NCBI RefSeq assembly: GCF_003287285.1
Contig: NZ_QMIG01000006.1
Span: forward strand, 123,336-187,335
Source: Phytoactinopolyspora halophila
GTDB taxonomy: Bacteria; Actinomycetota; Actinomycetes; Jiangellales; Jiangellaceae
DNA length: 64,000 bases
Reading direction: 5' to 3'
The notes beneath the pieces were generated by a model, which had not been told where the DNA came from, ran no database searches, and saw nothing but the letters and a program-made list of their open reading frames with translations. Numbering within the stretch: position 1 is the stretch's first letter; each line of letters opens with the position of its first letter. Positions 8,641-15,797 of this stretch are shown one piece after another. The position numbers were made by a program, and so were the translations under genes.

Positions 8641-9426
8641 ATGACGGACACCAGCACGTCGCTCATCCGCGATGCCTGGAAGGCGGGCGGCACCGGTGAG
8701 GAGATGATTCGCTGCGAGACCGTGGACAAGTGGTTCGGCGCCTTCCAGGCGCTTCGCCAGATCGACCTCGTCGTCGGCCGGCAGGAAGTCGTCGTGGTGT
8801 GCGGGCCGTCCGGCTCGGGCAAGTCGACACTCATCCGGTGCATCAACCGGCTCGAGAAACACGACGCCGGCACCATCGTCGTCGACGGGATCGAACTCAG
8901 CGACGACGTCCGCAACATCCAGGAGGTCCGTCGCGAGGTCGGCATGGTGTTCCAGCAGTTCAACCTGTTCCCGCATCTGACGATCTTGGAGAACATCACG
9001 CTGGCCCCGCGCCAGGTCCGCCGCCTCCCGAAGGACGAGACTGACAGCCACGCGATGGAGCTCCTCGAACGTGTGAAGATCCCGGAGCAGGCGCACAAGT
9101 ACCCGGCGCAACTGTCTGGCGGGCAGCAACAACGCGTCGCGATCGCCCGTGCGCTAGCGATGAAGCCGAAGGTCATGCTCTTCGACGAGCCGACATCGGC
9201 CCTGGACCCGGAAATGATCAAAGAGGTGCTGGACGCCATGGTGGAGCTCGCCGAGTCCGGCATGACGATGATCGTGGTCAGTCACGAGATGGGTTTCGCC
9301 CGGGCGGTGGCGGACCGGATCGTGTTCATGGCAGACAGCGAGATCGTCGAGGTGGGAACGCCAGAGCACTTCTTCACCGATCCGCAGGAAGAACGCACCA
9401 AGCTCTTCCTGTCGCAGATTCTGTAA
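8641..9426 (+). CDS. aapP: amino-acid ABC transporter ATPase (AapP type)
   Basis: A 261-residue cytoplasmic ATPase that drives the importer. The ATG at 8641 has GAGGAGG upstream. All ABC motifs are present: Walker [10 protein letters not shown] (residues 55-63), Q-loop in [18 protein letters not shown], signature LSGGQQQR, Walker [15 protein letters not shown] and the H-loop VVSHEMGF. Family members usually start near FGAFQ; the extra 25 N-terminal residues here are not unusual. It ends the operon and faces the AAA ATPase gene convergently across 124 bases, in which only an imperfect hairpin is visible. Confidence 0.93.
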   Translation: MTDTSTSLIRDAWKAGGTGEEMIRCETVDKWFGAFQALRQIDLVVGRQEVVVVCGPSGSGKSTLIRCINRLEKHDAGTIVVDGIELSDDVRNIQEVRREVGMVFQQFNLFPHLTILENITLAPRQVRRLPKDETDSHAMELLERVKIPEQAHKYPAQLSGGQQQRVAIARALAMKPKVMLFDEPTSALDPEMIKEVLDAMVELAESGMTMIVVSHEMGFARAVADRIVFMADSEIVEVGTPEHFFTDPQEERTKLFLSQIL

Positions 9427-9550
9427 CGCACGCCAGCGCAGACATCCGCCGCATCTGCTGGAGCAATGGGCGCGAGAAGCCGCGAACTCCGGGCAGCCCA
9501 GCCCGCGCACCACGACATTCGCCAGGACCGACGTCGGCAGCCACTACACC

Positions 9551-10954
9551 TCAGGGCGTGCGAGTCTCGAAGAGGTCGCTGGCCGTGACGAGTGCGACGC
9601 CGTCGCGCTCGGCACGCTCGCGGAGTCGATCGGTGAAACCATGCCTGGCGAACAGGGCGAGTTTCGCTCGGGCGGCCTTGGGACCGATCTGGTCACGCGC
9701 CTCGTCGAGCTGGTCGAGGACCCGCTCGTCAACGGTGGCCTTCCACTTGACCGAGCCCAAGAACGTGTAGCGGTTGTCGCGATGCGCGGCGATGTCGACT
9801 TCGCTCTGGCCGTCTCGGGTCCACCATGCTCCGATCCCGTCGAACGGGCCAAGGATGTCGGCGGGCGCGTACTTCGCCACCCACGTCCGGCAGCAGTCCT
9901 CAAACACGAAGCCCATGTGATTGTCCAGGTCTTCGACTATCTCGTCAGCAACCTCCCGCACGCGTCCGAGCTCGAGACGGCTGCGGTTCGGAAAGACGTA
10001 TCGGTACCAGAACCGGAAGTATGGATCGGCGATCCGGTAGATACCGCGTTTCTCTTTCGCCTGGGGATCACTAGGAACGCAGAACTCGACATATCCAGCT
10101 TCGATCAGCCTCTCCAAACGCTGAGCCAAACCCGCCGCATTGGCACCAGTACGGTTGGCAATCTGGTTGAACCTCGTGTCACCCCGCGCGATCGACCAGA
10201 GCACGGACAAGTAGGAACCCGGTGAGCGGATCGCTTCACCTTCTCGCAGGAGATGTAGTGGGTCGTCATAGAGCGGCACCCCACGCGTGAGGATTCGATC
10301 GCTGACGATCTCCTCGAGCGGTCGATCCCCCGCCCACACCTGATACTGCGGAGTACCGCCGAGGACCGCGAAACGCCTGAGCAAGGATTCCGGATCAGAC
10401 ATGCTGGAGAATTTCGCCGCTTGCCGATAGTCGAGCGGTTCGAGCAGCGGCCGGTACGTCGCCCGGCCATAAAGCGGCGAGCTATGTTCGAGTAGACCTT
10501 CCATGAACGACAGCGCGCTGCCCGCGAGAGCAACCACGATCGGCACATTGTCACGCTGCCAACGATCCCAGTGCCGTTGCACGATCGACGGCAACGCCGG
10601 CTGCGCCCGACACAGCCACTGGAACTCGTCGAGCACCAGGCACAGTGGCTCTGCCCTGGCCTGGGCGTCGACAAACCGCAACGCCTCATCCCACGAGTCC
10701 AGGGCCAACGACGGTGTACCCGGAAGCAGGCGTGAGGCCTCCCGCGCGAAAAGATCGAGATGGGCCGGCTCGTCCTGCTCATCTGCCTGCAACGCAAGGA
10801 CGCGCTCGTTGGCGAACGCCTGCGCGAGAAGGAAGCTCTTGCCCACCCGGCGACGTCCCCGCAGGACGACCAACGCTGGGCGCTCATTCAGCGCGGCATT
10901 CAGTCCAGCTAGCTCGTCTGCTCGGTCAACGACCGACTGCCGGATCGCTCCCAT
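9551..10954 (-). CDS. AAA ATPase with C-terminal nuclease-like (DUF234-type) domain
   Basis: A 467-residue protein. The start at 10954 is preferred because GGAG sits 7 bases upstream; another ATG 11 codons earlier has none. Residues 33-40 are Walker A (GRRRVGKS), residues about 105-112 Walker B (LVLDEFQWL), followed by a sensor-like IVVALAGSALSF, the layout of the archaeal-ATPase/STAND-like family. A winged-helix-like segment (TRFNQIANRTGANAAGLAQR) precedes a C-terminal domain resembling DUF234, a PD-(D/E)XK-like fold: FEDCCRTWVAKY, IGAWWTRDGQSEVDIAAH and FLGSVKWK. The usual E-x-K reads S-V-K, so nuclease activity may be lost. Cellular role is unknown; relatives occur in accessory and defence regions. 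Its promoter region carries two palindromic boxes. Confidence 0.75.
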   Translation of the reverse strand: MGAIRQSVVDRADELAGLNAALNERPALVVLRGRRRVGKSFLLAQAFANERVLALQADEQDEPAHLDLFAREASRLLPGTPSLALDSWDEALRFVDAQARAEPLCLVLDEFQWLCRAQPALPSIVQRHWDRWQRDNVPIVVALAGSALSFMEGLLEHSSPLYGRATYRPLLEPLDYRQAAKFSSMSDPESLLRRFAVLGGTPQYQVWAGDRPLEEIVSDRILTRGVPLYDDPLHLLREGEAIRSPGSYLSVLWSIARGDTRFNQIANRTGANAAGLAQRLERLIEAGYVEFCVPSDPQAKEKRGIYRIADPYFRFWYRYVFPNRSRLELGRVREVADEIVEDLDNHMGFVFEDCCRTWVAKYAPADILGPFDGIGAWWTRDGQSEVDIAAHRDNRYTFLGSVKWKATVDERVLDQLDEARDQIGPKAARAKLALFARHGFTDRLRERAERDGVALVTASDLFETRTP

Positions 10955-10986
10955 GTGCACTCCATCCTCATCACTATGCTGTAGCA

Positions 10987-11021
10987 AACTACAATATAGT
11001 TTAGTTAACTACAGTATAGTT
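10987..11021 (-). promoter_or_regulatory. two tandem palindromic operator-like boxes upstream of the AAA ATPase
   Basis: AACTACAATATAGTT (10987-11001) and AACTACAGTATAGTT (11007-11021) are near-identical 15-base boxes, each an AACTA/TAGTT palindrome, with start-to-start spacing of exactly 20 bases, i.e. on one face of the helix. They form an AT-rich island in GC-rich DNA 33-67 bases upstream of the ATPase start. A dimeric repressor bound cooperatively is the natural reading; which protein binds is unknown. From 11022 to 11261 I see no gene. Confidence 0.65.
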
Positions 11022-11261
11022 ATTAGGTATCCGGTGCAGCGCGTCACTGACAGCAAGACCGCGCTCTTCCGGTCGCTGGCCAGCGAGCTCGCAACGCACC
11101 TCGACCGGCTACTCATCGACCGGATAACCGGGCACCACGACTCCGCAGCACACATGTTCCGTTCGTGCGTGACAACACTCCGAGAATCCCGCCGTCGTCT
11201 CGAACAGCCCGTCACGATGCCAGACGGTCGTTGCGCCTCAGAGTGTCGCAGCCTCGATGTA

Positions 11262-11295
11262 GTGTGTATTACACTTCTTCGTATGTAATACACAC
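11262..11295 (+). promoter_or_regulatory. palindromic operator upstream of the BrnT-like/RHH/Beta operon
   Basis: GTGTGTATTAC (11262-11272) pairs perfectly with GTAATACACAC (11285-11295) across 12 bases. Each arm contains its own near-palindrome, GTGTATTACAC (11264-11274) and ATGTAATACAC (11283-11293), centred 19 bases apart. The structure ends 14 bases before the first start codon. Paired palindromes of this size at such a position are typical binding sites for ribbon-helix-helix antitoxins that repress their own operon. Confidence 0.7.
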
Positions 11296-11309
11296 AGGAA
11301 GGGCAAGGC

Positions 11310-11672
11310 GTGCCAGCCAGGGATGAGGAGTACAACGGTGTTCGCTACGAGGACATGATTTTCGATGACGTCGACTGGTCCGAGGTCGGCGAGCACGATC
11401 CAGCGCGGCGAGCACAACGTAAGGGAGCTCCCGAGGAGAACATCCTCACCGGCTGGGCCGATGAAGCCGTGCGCGACGAACGACGCTGGGTCCGTTCGGC
11501 CGGTAGCAGGTCAGGAATCACGGTGAAGGTGACGGGCTACAGCCCTACCGCTGGCCTCATCATCACCGTCATCGTGGCGCCCAAGGATCAGCCGCCCCGA
11601 TGGCGCTGGTGGGGCGCAACAGCATGGAAAGCGAAGAAGGCTGAGCGCGAGAGCTACGAAGGAGAGAGATGA
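11310..11672 (+). CDS. small BrnT-like protein, putative toxin of a TA pair
   Basis: A 120-residue protein starting at GTG 11310 with AGGAAGGG upstream. The C-terminal half, ITVKVTGYSPTAGLIITVIV then WWGATAWKAKKAERESYEGE, has the strand-strand-helix pattern with a final 'A-x(3)-ER-x-x-YE' seen in BrnT and related RelE-fold ribonuclease toxins; the N-terminal half (YEDMIFDDVDWSEVGEHD) is acidic. The assignment rests on pattern and context, not a strong motif. It overlaps the RHH gene by 4 bases. It could instead be an uncharacterised DNA-associated protein; catalytic residues are not identifiable. Confidence 0.5.
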   Translation: MPARDEEYNGVRYEDMIFDDVDWSEVGEHDPARRAQRKGAPEENILTGWADEAVRDERRWVRSAGSRSGITVKVTGYSPTAGLIITVIVAPKDQPPRWRWWGATAWKAKKAERESYEGER

Positions 11673-12157
11673 ACGACACAGTGCGAGAGCAACTCGCTCG
11701 TGAAGCCGATGAAGCCGAGGCACGTGCCGAGGCGGAAGACCGTGGCACGGTAGAGGCGGCCCCTGGTCAACGTCCCCGGCCGAAAAGCCAGGGAGAAGGC
11801 TCGCAAGTCTACAGCGTGCGCCTGCCTGCCGAGGCTATCCGGGAACTTCGGGCGCTCGCCGGACACTTTGACGAACCGCCCACTGCTTTGCTGCGCCGCT
11901 TCGCGATGGAGCGCCTCTCCGAAGAGGAGGAAGCGCACAGCCCCAAGGACCCGATCAGCTCCGTCGTCGACGGTTTGATGCCGCTGCTCAGACAGCGGTT
12001 GGTGGAGCAGCTATCGCGATCCGAGTGCACAGAACGGCCGCACGCGACGAGCGCTCCCGTTGACGCGGCTTCCGACCAGCAGGACGACTCTCCCTACCTC
12101 GGCCACCCGCGGCGTCTGCGTCGTGCACCGAAGGACGAAAAGGAGGCGGTGGGATGA
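11669..12157 (+). CDS. ribbon-helix-helix (CopG-like) protein, putative antitoxin and autoregulator
   Basis: A 162-residue protein. The N-terminal 45 residues are charged and probably disordered. The core at about residues 46-86, VYSVRLPAEAIRELRALAGH and then PTALLRRFAMERLSE, matches a ribbon-helix-helix DNA-binding fold: one strand with alternating VSR side chains followed by two helices. The C-terminal 60 residues are hydrophilic. SD GGAGAG precedes ATG 11669, which overlaps the stop of the preceding small gene; the next gene in turn overlaps this stop. It is the likely ligand of the palindromes at 11262-11295. Confidence 0.65.
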   Translation: MNDTVREQLAREADEAEARAEAEDRGTVEAAPGQRPRPKSQGEGSQVYSVRLPAEAIRELRALAGHFDEPPTALLRRFAMERLSEEEEAHSPKDPISSVVDGLMPLLRQRLVEQLSRSECTERPHATSAPVDAASDQQDDSPYLGHPRRLRRAPKDEKEAVG

Positions 12158-13215
12158 GTCGATACCTACCCGTACTGAAGGGCAGACAAGCCGAGCTCGA
12201 CGCGTTGCGCGACGCCCAGCCGACGACGGTGGCCAGCATTCTGCCGCTCGTAGAGATCGTTCCGACTCACGACGTTCAGGACCAGAGCAGCATCGCGGCA
12301 GACTGTCGAGACACCATGGCGCGGCTTGCCGATGCCTGGCCGTCCGGGCGGCCGGTTCTCGTCGATGGTGGGCTACTCGATCTGTCCGTTGATTTGCACG
12401 GCAACGCTCGGGGGGCCTTGTGGGAGCTCATCGCGCAAGCACGGGACAAGGAGGTCGAGGCGATTCCTGTATTACACCTCGGCGACGACGCCCAAGCACT
12501 GTCGGATGTCGCTGCAGTCTGCGAGCAGGAGGACAGCGGCATATGCGTCCGGCTAAATACAGATGATCTCGACGATACGCCAAGCGACCTCGAAAGCATG
12601 CTCGGACAACTCATGTCCGAAGTCGGCGTTGAAGCTGGCCGCACGGATCTCGTTTTCGACATCGGATACGTCGACGGAGACGTCACCGTCAGGCACGGCG
12701 TACGTCTGGTGCAGGAGGCGTTGGATGAACTACCGGACATCGACGGCTGGCGAACGATCACGGTCTTGAGTGGCGCGTCACCCGCGGACCTTTCCGCCGT
12801 CACGCCTTGGGAGATCGTACGGCATCGGCGCTACGACGCAATCTTGTATGACCGCGTCGTGAACAGGAGCCAGCACAGACCACTGTTGTATGGCGACTAC
12901 ACCACGGCCCATCCAACGCTATGCGCGGGCACCCCCTTCCGAACTCCACCTCATCTTCGATACGCGACCACCGAGGACTGGCTCGTCATCAAAGGCCAAC
13001 GCAATAGCCAGCGAGGAGACGATCAGTTCTACGAGATCTGCGATGTGGTCAGCGAGCATCACGAGTTCGCGGGCGCCAGTCTCGGACATGCTGACGAACG
13101 CATCGCAAACGCGCGAGCATACGAGCCGGAAACGGAGGTGACCTGGCAACAGCTCGGAATGACACACCACCTCGACTTCGTCGCCAGCCGATTCGCCACC
13201 TTCGACGAACCGTGA
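12154..13215 (+). CDS. 'Beta protein' family protein (PF14350-like)
   Basis: A 353-residue protein with GGAGG 7 bases before ATG 12154, overlapping the RHH gene by 4 bases. The opening MSRYLPVLKGRQAELDALRD followed by ASILPLVEIVPT is the hallmark of the Beta-protein family, named after a phage T4 gene. Later conserved patches are PVLVDGGLLDLS, TDLVFDIGYVDG and ILYDRVVNRSQHRPLLYGDY, then EDWLVIKGQRNSQRGDDQFY. The family is found in phages and bacterial accessory regions and has no established biochemical activity. Coupling to a toxin-antitoxin-like pair is the notable feature here; a role in phage-host conflict is inference only. Confidence 0.7.
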   Translation: MSRYLPVLKGRQAELDALRDAQPTTVASILPLVEIVPTHDVQDQSSIAADCRDTMARLADAWPSGRPVLVDGGLLDLSVDLHGNARGALWELIAQARDKEVEAIPVLHLGDDAQALSDVAAVCEQEDSGICVRLNTDDLDDTPSDLESMLGQLMSEVGVEAGRTDLVFDIGYVDGDVTVRHGVRLVQEALDELPDIDGWRTITVLSGASPADLSAVTPWEIVRHRRYDAILYDRVVNRSQHRPLLYGDYTTAHPTLCAGTPFRTPPHLRYATTEDWLVIKGQRNSQRGDDQFYEICDVVSEHHEFAGASLGHADERIANARAYEPETEVTWQQLGMTHHLDFVASRFATFDEP

Positions 13216-13232
13216 ACTGTCACCATGGTTGA

Positions 13233-13375
13233 GCGCGCCTCGACGTGACGCCCGACATCGTGGGCTCCGGCACCGCGAACTCGTCCTGTACGCAGAAGAC
13301 CTCGTCCAACGTCACACCCGGGCTCTCCTCTCCCGTATCGAGGGCCTGCAGCGCTGATCCGTCGTCAAGCGCAAC
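13233..13375 (-). pseudogene. truncated duplicate of the orphan membrane-protein gene at 547-1047
   Basis: About 142 bases closely resemble 647-788. The minus-strand translation, VALDDGSALQALDTGEESPG then VTLDEVFCVQDEFAVPEP, parallels LDDGSALEVLGAGEERPG and ATLDEVFCVLDELAVPES of the first copy. The signal/transmembrane part and the last 40 or so residues are missing, and homology stops abruptly on both sides, so this is a fragment rather than a gene. It begins 18 bases after the Beta-protein stop codon. Confidence 0.75.
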
Positions 13376-13516
13376 GTCCACACCCCGGGCGCGGCTGCGA
13401 CCACCGACCGCTCTCGTCACCGGCACCTGGGCACAACAAGCGTGACGGCCATCTCGGCACGAACAGCCGACCGGAGATGCCAAGGCAATTCGATGTTCCG
13501 GCCGAAATACCTGAAG

Positions 13517-13559
13517 GATAGTTGTACGATAGTTCAATTAGTACGATTGTCCAACTATC
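13517..13559 (+). promoter_or_regulatory. operator/promoter region of the SMR efflux pair
   Basis: GATAGTTG (13517-13524) and CAACTATC (13552-13559) form an inverted repeat that encloses two direct repeats GTACGATAGTT (13524-13534) and GTACGATTGTC (13541-13551), 17 bases apart. The element is AT-rich and ends 16 bases before the first SMR start. This layout suits a TetR-type repressor overlapping the promoter; the TetR gene downstream of the pumps is the obvious candidate. Confidence 0.6.
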
Positions 13560-13575
13560 TGAAAGGAATCGACTG

Positions 13576-13941
13576 GTGGTATGGGTGCTGCTCGTCGCGG
13601 CGATCGCGGCGGAAGTCGTCGGCACGTTGGCCACGGGCCTGTCGGACGGGTTCACCCGTCCATTGCCGACGGGCGTGGTCGTCGTGGGCGTCGTGGGCGC
13701 GTATTTCCTGTTGTCGCTCGTCACGGCCCGAGGCGTGGCCATCGGCGTGGCCTATGCGATCTGGTCCGGCCTCGGCGTCACCGCCGTGGCCGTGCTCGGT
13801 GCCGTCATCTTCGACGACACGCTCACGTGGGGACAGGTCGCAGGGATGGTGCTCGTCGTTGGCGGCGTGGCCGCCCTGGAAATGGGAACGGCTCCCGAAC
13901 TTGCCGGTGAGGGCGGGACGGCAAGCGAGGCTCACCGATGA
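13576..13941 (+). CDS. small multidrug resistance (SMR) efflux protein, first subunit
   Basis: A 121-residue, four-helix membrane protein of the EmrE/Qac type that exchanges protons for lipophilic cations. The GTG at 13576 is chosen over an ATG at 13522 because AAAGGA lies about 9 bases upstream and the protein then starts directly with the first helix, as in the family. The key membrane Glu is in AAIAAEVVGTLATGLSDGFT; VAIGVAYAIWSGLGV and AGMVLVVGGVAALE are the other family signatures. It overlaps the second subunit gene by 4 bases, so a heterodimer is likely. Confidence 0.85.
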   Translation: MVWVLLVAAIAAEVVGTLATGLSDGFTRPLPTGVVVVGVVGAYFLLSLVTARGVAIGVAYAIWSGLGVTAVAVLGAVIFDDTLTWGQVAGMVLVVGGVAALEMGTAPELAGEGGTASEAHR

Positions 13942-14255
13942 TCGCGGCGCTCTTTCTCGCCGCTGCGATCAGTTCCGAGGTGGCTGGCGCGATCGCCACT
14001 CGCATGTCGAACGGCTTCCGCCGGCCGGGGCCGACCACCGTCGCCGTCACGGGCGTGCTCGGGGCATACTTCTTCCTCTCCCAATCGCTCGTGCGCGGCA
14101 TGAACATCGGCGTGGCCTACGCTATCTGGGCCGGTTCGGGCGTGGCCGCCGTGGCGCTGATCGGTGCATGGGCACTCGGTGACCGGCTCACCCGCGTGCA
14201 AGTGGCCGGCGTCGTGCTCGTCGTCGGAGGCGTTGCCACGTTGCAGCTCGCGTAG
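13938..14255 (+). CDS. small multidrug resistance (SMR) efflux protein, second subunit
   Basis: A 105-residue SMR protein, the family's standard length. The membrane Glu lies in AAISSEVAGAIATRMSNGF; MNIGVAYAIWAGSGVAAVAL and QVAGVVLVVGGVATLQL follow. It starts within the stop of the first SMR gene (ATGA overlap). Paired SMR proteins such as EbrAB work as obligate heterodimers with opposite topologies, which is the expected arrangement here. The TetR gene begins 70 bases later in the same direction. Confidence 0.87.
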   Translation: MIAALFLAAAISSEVAGAIATRMSNGFRRPGPTTVAVTGVLGAYFFLSQSLVRGMNIGVAYAIWAGSGVAAVALIGAWALGDRLTRVQVAGVVLVVGGVATLQLA

Positions 14256-14325
14256 CGCTCCGCAGTGCAGCCCGCAAGAGAGGTAGCCTGATCTCGAATC
14301 GAACAGGCTGGAGCGGATCCGAACC

Positions 14326-14916
14326 GTGCAGGACGCGACAAGCACCGACCCCCCGAGCGCCACCCGCGACGGCCGGCGGGCTCGCGGCGAACGGCGCCGC
14401 GCCGAGATCATCGCGGCGACTCTCCGCGTGGTCGAACGTGACGGGGCCGCAGGTGTCACGCACCGCAGTGTCGCACGCGAAGCAGAGGTTCCCACCAGCC
14501 TGACGACGTACTACTTCGCCACGCTGGACGAGCTGCTGGTTGCCGCCCTGACGGCGGTTGCCGATGATTACGAGCGGCAATTGCGGGAGATCGTCGACAG
14601 CGCCGGGAACGCCCTCGATGGCCTGGCAGAGCTCATCGTGTCCGCCGCGAACGAGGGACACCGCCGGGCGGTGGCCGAGCGCGAGCTGGTCACTCTGGCC
14701 GCACGGCGACCCGCGATGCGGGACGTGGCCAACTACTGGCGACGAGCGGTCGCCGAGATCGCGCGGCAATATACCGACGATCCCGTGGCCGTCGAGACGG
14801 CTGTTGCCGCTGCGGACGGGTTGTGCACGCGGATCCTGCTGGACGGCCAGTCCCTCTCGCGACGTGACGTCCGGGCCGTCCTGGAGCGTGCACTGGGTGT
14901 CAGCCTGCCGGGCTGA
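14326..14916 (+). CDS. TetR-family transcriptional regulator
   Basis: A 196-residue repressor. GTG 14326 is used; GGAG lies 12 bases upstream, a rather long spacing. The TetR HTH spans about residues 25-72: RRAEIIAATLRVVERDGAAG, VTHRSVAREAEVPTSLTTYY and FATLDELL. The C-terminal ligand-binding part is helical and less typical. Position directly after the SMR pair suggests it controls their expression in response to a pump substrate, by binding at 13517-13559. Confidence 0.88.
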   Translation: MQDATSTDPPSATRDGRRARGERRRAEIIAATLRVVERDGAAGVTHRSVAREAEVPTSLTTYYFATLDELLVAALTAVADDYERQLREIVDSAGNALDGLAELIVSAANEGHRRAVAERELVTLAARRPAMRDVANYWRRAVAEIARQYTDDPVAVETAVAAADGLCTRILLDGQSLSRRDVRAVLERALGVSLPG

Positions 14917-15033
14917 TCACCGCTGATCGACGGACGTTCCGGGTCGAGCCGGAGGAGGCGCCTGAACTACGCTCCAAGAGGCGCCGGACGACACATGGTT
15001 GGCAGCGTTCATTCGGCCGGATCGGAGATGCTC

Positions 15034-15726
15034 GTGACCGACACGCGACTCACATTGCCAGAGGAGCTGATCCTGCTCGGTTGGGACGACGGGCGGGGAC
15101 GTAACCGCTACACACAGAACCTGCCCATGCTGGTAGCGGGGGCAAGCGTCCTGGAGCTCGTACTGCGCGACGCTCTCACCATTGAGAAGGATCGAGTGCA
15201 CGCCTCCAATACCCGGCTCGACCACCACGCCCTCGATCGAGTATTGCAAGAGATCAGAGAAGACTCGAAGCAGCGCAGCATCAAGAACTGGGTGCAGCGC
15301 CTCGGACATAGCCGGTGGCTACGAGGCATGCTGCTCGAACAGCTCACCGAACGAGGGATCGTGCGGGACGAGTCGAGCCGGGTGCTCGGCTTGTTCCCGT
15401 GGTCGCGCCATCCAGTGGCTGACAGCGCGACGGTCACAGCGTTGCGCGAACGCATGGCGCGCGCACTCACGCAGGAGGAGCCCGTCTCCGACGCCCGGGA
15501 CGCGGCGCTGGGCGGCCTGGCACATTCCGCGGGTGGATCGTTGATCCGTCGACTCGTACCCCGCGAGCAACGCCAGGCTGCACGCCGGCGCGCCAAAGCC
15601 CTGTCCAAGGGCGAGGCCGTCAGCGCGGATGTCGCGAAAGCGATCGGCGAGACGAACGCCGGAGTCATGGCCGCAGCCGCAGCAGCTGTAGCGGCAGCTT
15701 CCGCTTCGGCCGGCGGCGGTTCGTGA
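15034..15726 (+). CDS. GPP34/GOLPH3-like family protein
   Basis: A 230-residue protein starting at GTG 15034, with GGAG 6 bases upstream; an ATG two codons earlier and one at 14995 are alternatives. LTLPEELILLGWDDGRGRNR at the start, then MLVAGASVLELVLRDAL and LDHHALDRVLQEI, are the GPP34 domain, which in eukaryotes binds phosphatidylinositol-4-phosphate at the Golgi. Actinobacteria have many GPP34 paralogues with unknown function. Residues from about 205 onward are almost only Ala/Ser/Gly, a low-complexity tail. It is monocistronic. Confidence 0.85.
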   Translation: MTDTRLTLPEELILLGWDDGRGRNRYTQNLPMLVAGASVLELVLRDALTIEKDRVHASNTRLDHHALDRVLQEIREDSKQRSIKNWVQRLGHSRWLRGMLLEQLTERGIVRDESSRVLGLFPWSRHPVADSATVTALRERMARALTQEEPVSDARDAALGGLAHSAGGSLIRRLVPREQRQAARRRAKALSKGEAVSADVAKAIGETNAGVMAAAAAAVAAASASAGGGS

Positions 15727-15761
15727 TTCCGGCCCCGTCACAGGCATAGGGCTCCCCTGGA

Positions 15762-15797
15762 TTTACACCACACCCACGGGTGTGCGATATTCACACT
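15762..15797 (+). promoter_or_regulatory. probable leaderless promoter with embedded palindromic operator
   Basis: TTTACA (15762-15767) and GATATT (15787-15792) are separated by 19 bases, with the ATG of the XRE-ImmA gene five bases after the latter and no SD, as expected for a leaderless transcript. Between the two hexamers lies CACACCC-AC-GGGTGTG (15769-15784), a 7-bp inverted repeat with a 2-base centre. A repressor there would occlude RNA polymerase, which suits autorepression by the encoded XRE domain. Confidence 0.55.

Noticed and set aside
10987..11021. CRISPR-like tandem repeat
   Set aside because: Only two 15-base units with a 5-base gap, themselves palindromic; fits an operator, not an array.
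13517..13575. A guanidine-type riboswitch upstream of the SMR pair
   Set aside because: The region is only about 60 bases, lacks conserved riboswitch elements, and the pumps look Qac-type; the repeats fit a protein operator better.
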